This document shows positions 4,860 to 6,660 of a stretch of 6,660 bases of DNA, one piece after another; positions within the stretch are counted from its first letter, which is position 1, and each line of letters begins with the position of its first letter. The translations under genes and the position numbers were made by a program. The notes beneath the pieces were generated by a model, which saw nothing but the letters and a program-made list of their open reading frames with translations, was not told the DNA's origin and did not search any database. The stretch comes from a bacterium (GTDB lineage Bacteria; Ratteibacteria; UBA8468; B48-G9; JAFGKM01), in contig JAOAEP010000088.1 in the NCBI GenBank assembly GCA_026416755.1, forward strand, positions 1 to 6,660. Reading direction: 5' to 3'.

Positions 4860-5819
4860 GTTTTTGTAAAATTCTTCAGGTTTTAGTGAATCAAATCTAA
4901 AATTATTTTCAATCAAAAATTTTCTTATATCAAGACATAAATGGCATTTATTTACATAACCATCCTTTCTTTTATATCCATAACTTTCTGCCCATAATAG
5001 TAATTCATATATATCATTTAAAAGAAATTTTAAAACTTTATCTTCATCATTTATCCCTTTTTCTAAAACTTCCTCATAATTACCTATGGTTATTCCAGCA
5101 CAAAAACTTGGCATATAATTTCCATAAAGGTCTATATGTATGTGATATGGATTTAAAAATTCATAAACACAATTCGCTCTTTTAAATTTCTCAGCAGGGA
5201 ACTTAAAAAACCACTTATCAAGAGTGTATAAAACTTTTCCTTTTGGTACAATATATGTTTTAAGAAAGTTAATAAAATTTTTCTCGCCAATTAAGTTTAG
5301 GCATTTTTCAAAAGAAAGATTCCCTTTTATATTTAAATCTTTAATAAGTTTGTAACCTGAAATTGTATAAAAAGATACATTTTCACTACCAAAAATTTCA
5401 ATTGATTTTCTCATTGCAATTTCAAAGTTTTCAATAGGAACTTTATCTACATAAAATATAGAATAACTTAACATAATTGAATTTAGACCATTTTCTTTTA
5501 GCTTTTTTAATTTTTCTTCAGTTATTTGAATATTCTTTGCCCAATAACAATTTGTCTCAACAAAAAAAGGAATTTCATATTTTTTACATAATCTAACACT
5601 TTCTAATAAAAGTGGAAAATTTATAAATGGTTCTCCTCCAGTTAAATGTAGTGAAGTAAAATTTTTTATATTTTTTAATGTTTTAATAATCTTTTCTAAT
5701 TTTTCAATATTTATCCAACTATTCCATTTTCCATGGCAATTATAAAGGCAATGAATACAAGAAAGATTACATTGATATGAAAGAATAATCCCTCCTGAAT
5801 ATGGTCCAGGAATTTTCAT
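4854..5819 (-). CDS. Radical SAM protein of unknown substrate, coupled to trpG
   Basis: A 321-residue putative [4Fe-4S]/S-adenosylmethionine enzyme. The cluster motif is C17-x3-C21-x2-C24, with a further cysteine at 28, and begins only 16 residues from the N-terminus (GPYSGGIILSYQCNLSCIHC). TGGEP at 60-64 is the SAM-binding motif, followed by VETNC at 87-91. The C-terminal part has cysteines at 217, 240, 292 and 295 (NCVYEF, SFCAG, CHLC), which could ligate one auxiliary cluster in a reduced SPASM/Twitch-like domain. I recognise no named family. The ATG overlaps the trpG stop by 4 nt (ATGA), and no Shine-Dalgarno is visible, so translation probably depends on trpG. It occupies the place where trpD often follows trpEG. 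A role linked to anthranilate or aminodeoxychorismate products is possible, but only by position. Confidence 0.82.
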   Translation of the reverse strand: MKIPGPYSGGIILSYQCNLSCIHCLYNCHGKWNSWINIEKLEKIIKTLKNIKNFTSLHLTGGEPFINFPLLLESVRLCKKYEIPFFVETNCYWAKNIQITEEKLKKLKENGLNSIMLSYSIFYVDKVPIENFEIAMRKSIEIFGSENVSFYTISGYKLIKDLNIKGNLSFEKCLNLIGEKNFINFLKTYIVPKGKVLYTLDKWFFKFPAEKFKRANCVYEFLNPYHIHIDLYGNYMPSFCAGITIGNYEEVLEKGINDEDKVLKFLLNDIYELLLWAESYGYKRKDGYVNKCHLCLDIRKFLIENNFRFDSLKPEEFYKNL

Positions 5820-6382
5820 TTTATTTCAAGAAAATTTTTTAATATTTTTTTACCTTCTTTTGTTAATATAGATTCAGGATGAAATTGAACTCCAAAAATT
5901 TTATATTCTTTATGCCTAACACCCATTATTTCTCCATCTTCTGTCGTTGCAGTTATTTCAAGACAGTTAGGTAAACTTTCTTTTTCTATCACAAGAGAAT
6001 GGTATCTGGTAGCCACAAAAGGATTTTCAATTCCCTTGAAAATATCTTTTCCATTATGGTAAATTAAGGATGTTTTTCCATGCATAAGTTTTTTAGCATA
6101 AGTAATTTTACCACCAAAAACATATCCAATACATTGATGTCCAAGACAAACTCCAAGTATAGGTACTTTACCTGCAAACTTTTCTATTAACTCACAAGAA
6201 ATCCCTGCATCTTCTGGTCTTTTTGGTCCGGGAGAAATAACAATTCTATCAGATTTCATTTTTTCAATTTTCTTTATATCTATTTTATCATTTCTAAAAA
6301 CAATAATTTCTTCTCCAAGTTCTCCAAAATACTGAACAAGATTATAAACAAAAGAATCGTAATTATCTATCATCAATAACAT
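5816..6382 (-). CDS. trpG: Anthranilate synthase glutamine amidotransferase subunit (TrpG/PabA)
   Basis: Class I glutamine amidotransferase of 188 residues that hydrolyses glutamine and delivers ammonia to the TrpE partner, which converts chorismate to anthranilate, the first step of tryptophan synthesis. Evidence: N-terminal IDNYDSFVYNLVQYFGELG; the oxyanion segment SPGPKRPEDAGI at 50-61; the nucleophile elbow GVCLGHQ with catalytic C79; and the remaining triad residues H168 and E170 in QFHPES. Length is normal (about 185-200). All catalytic residues are present. The SPGPK step has Lys where Gly is more usual, a variant also seen in amidotransferases. The ATG at 6382 is preceded by AAGGA and lies 2 bp after the trpE stop; the TGA overlaps the next gene. 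PabA, or a dual-use subunit for folate, cannot be excluded from sequence alone. Confidence 0.93.
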   Translation of the reverse strand: MLLMIDNYDSFVYNLVQYFGELGEEIIVFRNDKIDIKKIEKMKSDRIVISPGPKRPEDAGISCELIEKFAGKVPILGVCLGHQCIGYVFGGKITYAKKLMHGKTSLIYHNGKDIFKGIENPFVATRYHSLVIEKESLPNCLEITATTEDGEIMGVRHKEYKIFGVQFHPESILTKEGKKILKNFLEIK

Positions 6383-6384
6383 TT

Positions 6385-6660
6385 TTATATCCTTTTTGAA
6401 TATTCATAAGCCATAATAAGTCCTTTGGCTTTATTTTTTGTTTCTTCATACTCTCTTTCAGGAATAGAATCCGCAACAATTCCTGCTCCTGCTTGAACAT
6501 ATATTTTTTTATCTTTAATAATAAATGTTCTTATAGTTATACAGAAATCCATACTCTTTTGTAAACTGAAATATCCAACCGCTCCTGCATAAGGTCCTCT
6601 TTTTACCTTTTCAATTTCTTCAATAATTTCCATCGCCCTTACCTTTGGTGCTCCTGTTAC
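6385..6660 (-). CDS. trpE: Anthranilate synthase component I, C-terminal 91 residues (gene runs off right edge)
   Basis: The chorismate-using subunit that forms anthranilate with TrpG-derived ammonia. The frame is open through the window edge and starts with VTGAPKVRAMEIIEEIE, the conserved catalytic-core motif of the chorismate-binding family. It continues with GPYAGAVGYF, SMDFCITIRT and QAGAGIVADSIPEREYEET, all hallmark segments near the C-terminus. The ATG at 6633 is an internal Met of this motif and not the gene start; the full gene should be about 450-500 residues. The stop TAA lies 2 bp before trpG. TrpE is favoured over PabB by the adjacent trpG and by SMDFCITIRT, but the two families share these motifs and the N-terminal tryptophan-feedback region is outside the window. 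Confidence 0.9.
   Translation of the reverse strand, partial: VTGAPKVRAMEIIEEIEKVKRGPYAGAVGYFSLQKSMDFCITIRTFIIKDKKIYVQAGAGIVADSIPEREYEETKNKAKGLIMAYEYSKRI

Noticed and set aside
6385..6633. A separate 82-residue gene starting at ATG 6633
   Set aside because: The frame stays open upstream to the window edge and reads VTGAPKVRA before this Met, a TrpE core motif, so the ATG is internal.

Overview
This is a compact, strongly A+T-rich bacterial window (roughly 70% A+T by eye) with almost no spare DNA. Bacterial origin is supported by Shine-Dalgarno sites, an ECF sigma factor with its anti-sigma factor, and a perfect TATAAT -10 box. The Lys/Glu/Ile-rich proteins, the two radical-SAM enzymes and a very stable hairpin over a heat-shock gene fit an anaerobe that may be thermophilic. 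I cannot assign a phylum.

Layout from left to right. (1) The 3' two-thirds of an endonuclease V gene (+, cut by the left edge). (2) A leftward pair: a stand-alone IS630-type helix-turn-helix protein, then a 513-residue radical SAM/SPASM enzyme 19 bp downstream. (3) A 77-bp divergent control region with a good leftward promoter and an 18-bp direct repeat (17/18 identical, period 23 bp). (4) A rightward stress cluster: ECF sigma factor, overlapping zinc-binding anti-sigma factor (C-x25-H-x3-C-x2-C), Hsp20 small heat-shock protein, a G/C-rich terminator, then thioredoxin reductase. (5) A leftward operon entering from the right edge: trpE (3' end only), trpG, and a second, unrecognised radical SAM protein that overlaps trpG by 4 nt. 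That gene overlaps the end of trxB tail-to-tail by 6 bp.

How the parts may work together. The stress cluster looks like a proteostasis and thiol-redox unit. The anti-sigma factor has the ligand spacing of the redox-sensing RsrA family, which in Streptomyces controls thioredoxin reductase, and here trxB lies two genes downstream. Hsp20 translation appears to have its own control. A perfect 15-bp hairpin begins two bases after the anti-sigma stop codon and buries the whole Shine-Dalgarno sequence, as in an RNA thermometer or other translational switch.

The strongest candidates for something new are the Hsp20 leader hairpin, whose 5' arm copies the 16S rRNA tail; the direct-repeat operator beside a possibly domesticated transposase DNA-binding protein; and the radical SAM gene coupled to trpEG where trpD might be expected. 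No RNA genes, CRISPR arrays or complete mobile elements were seen.
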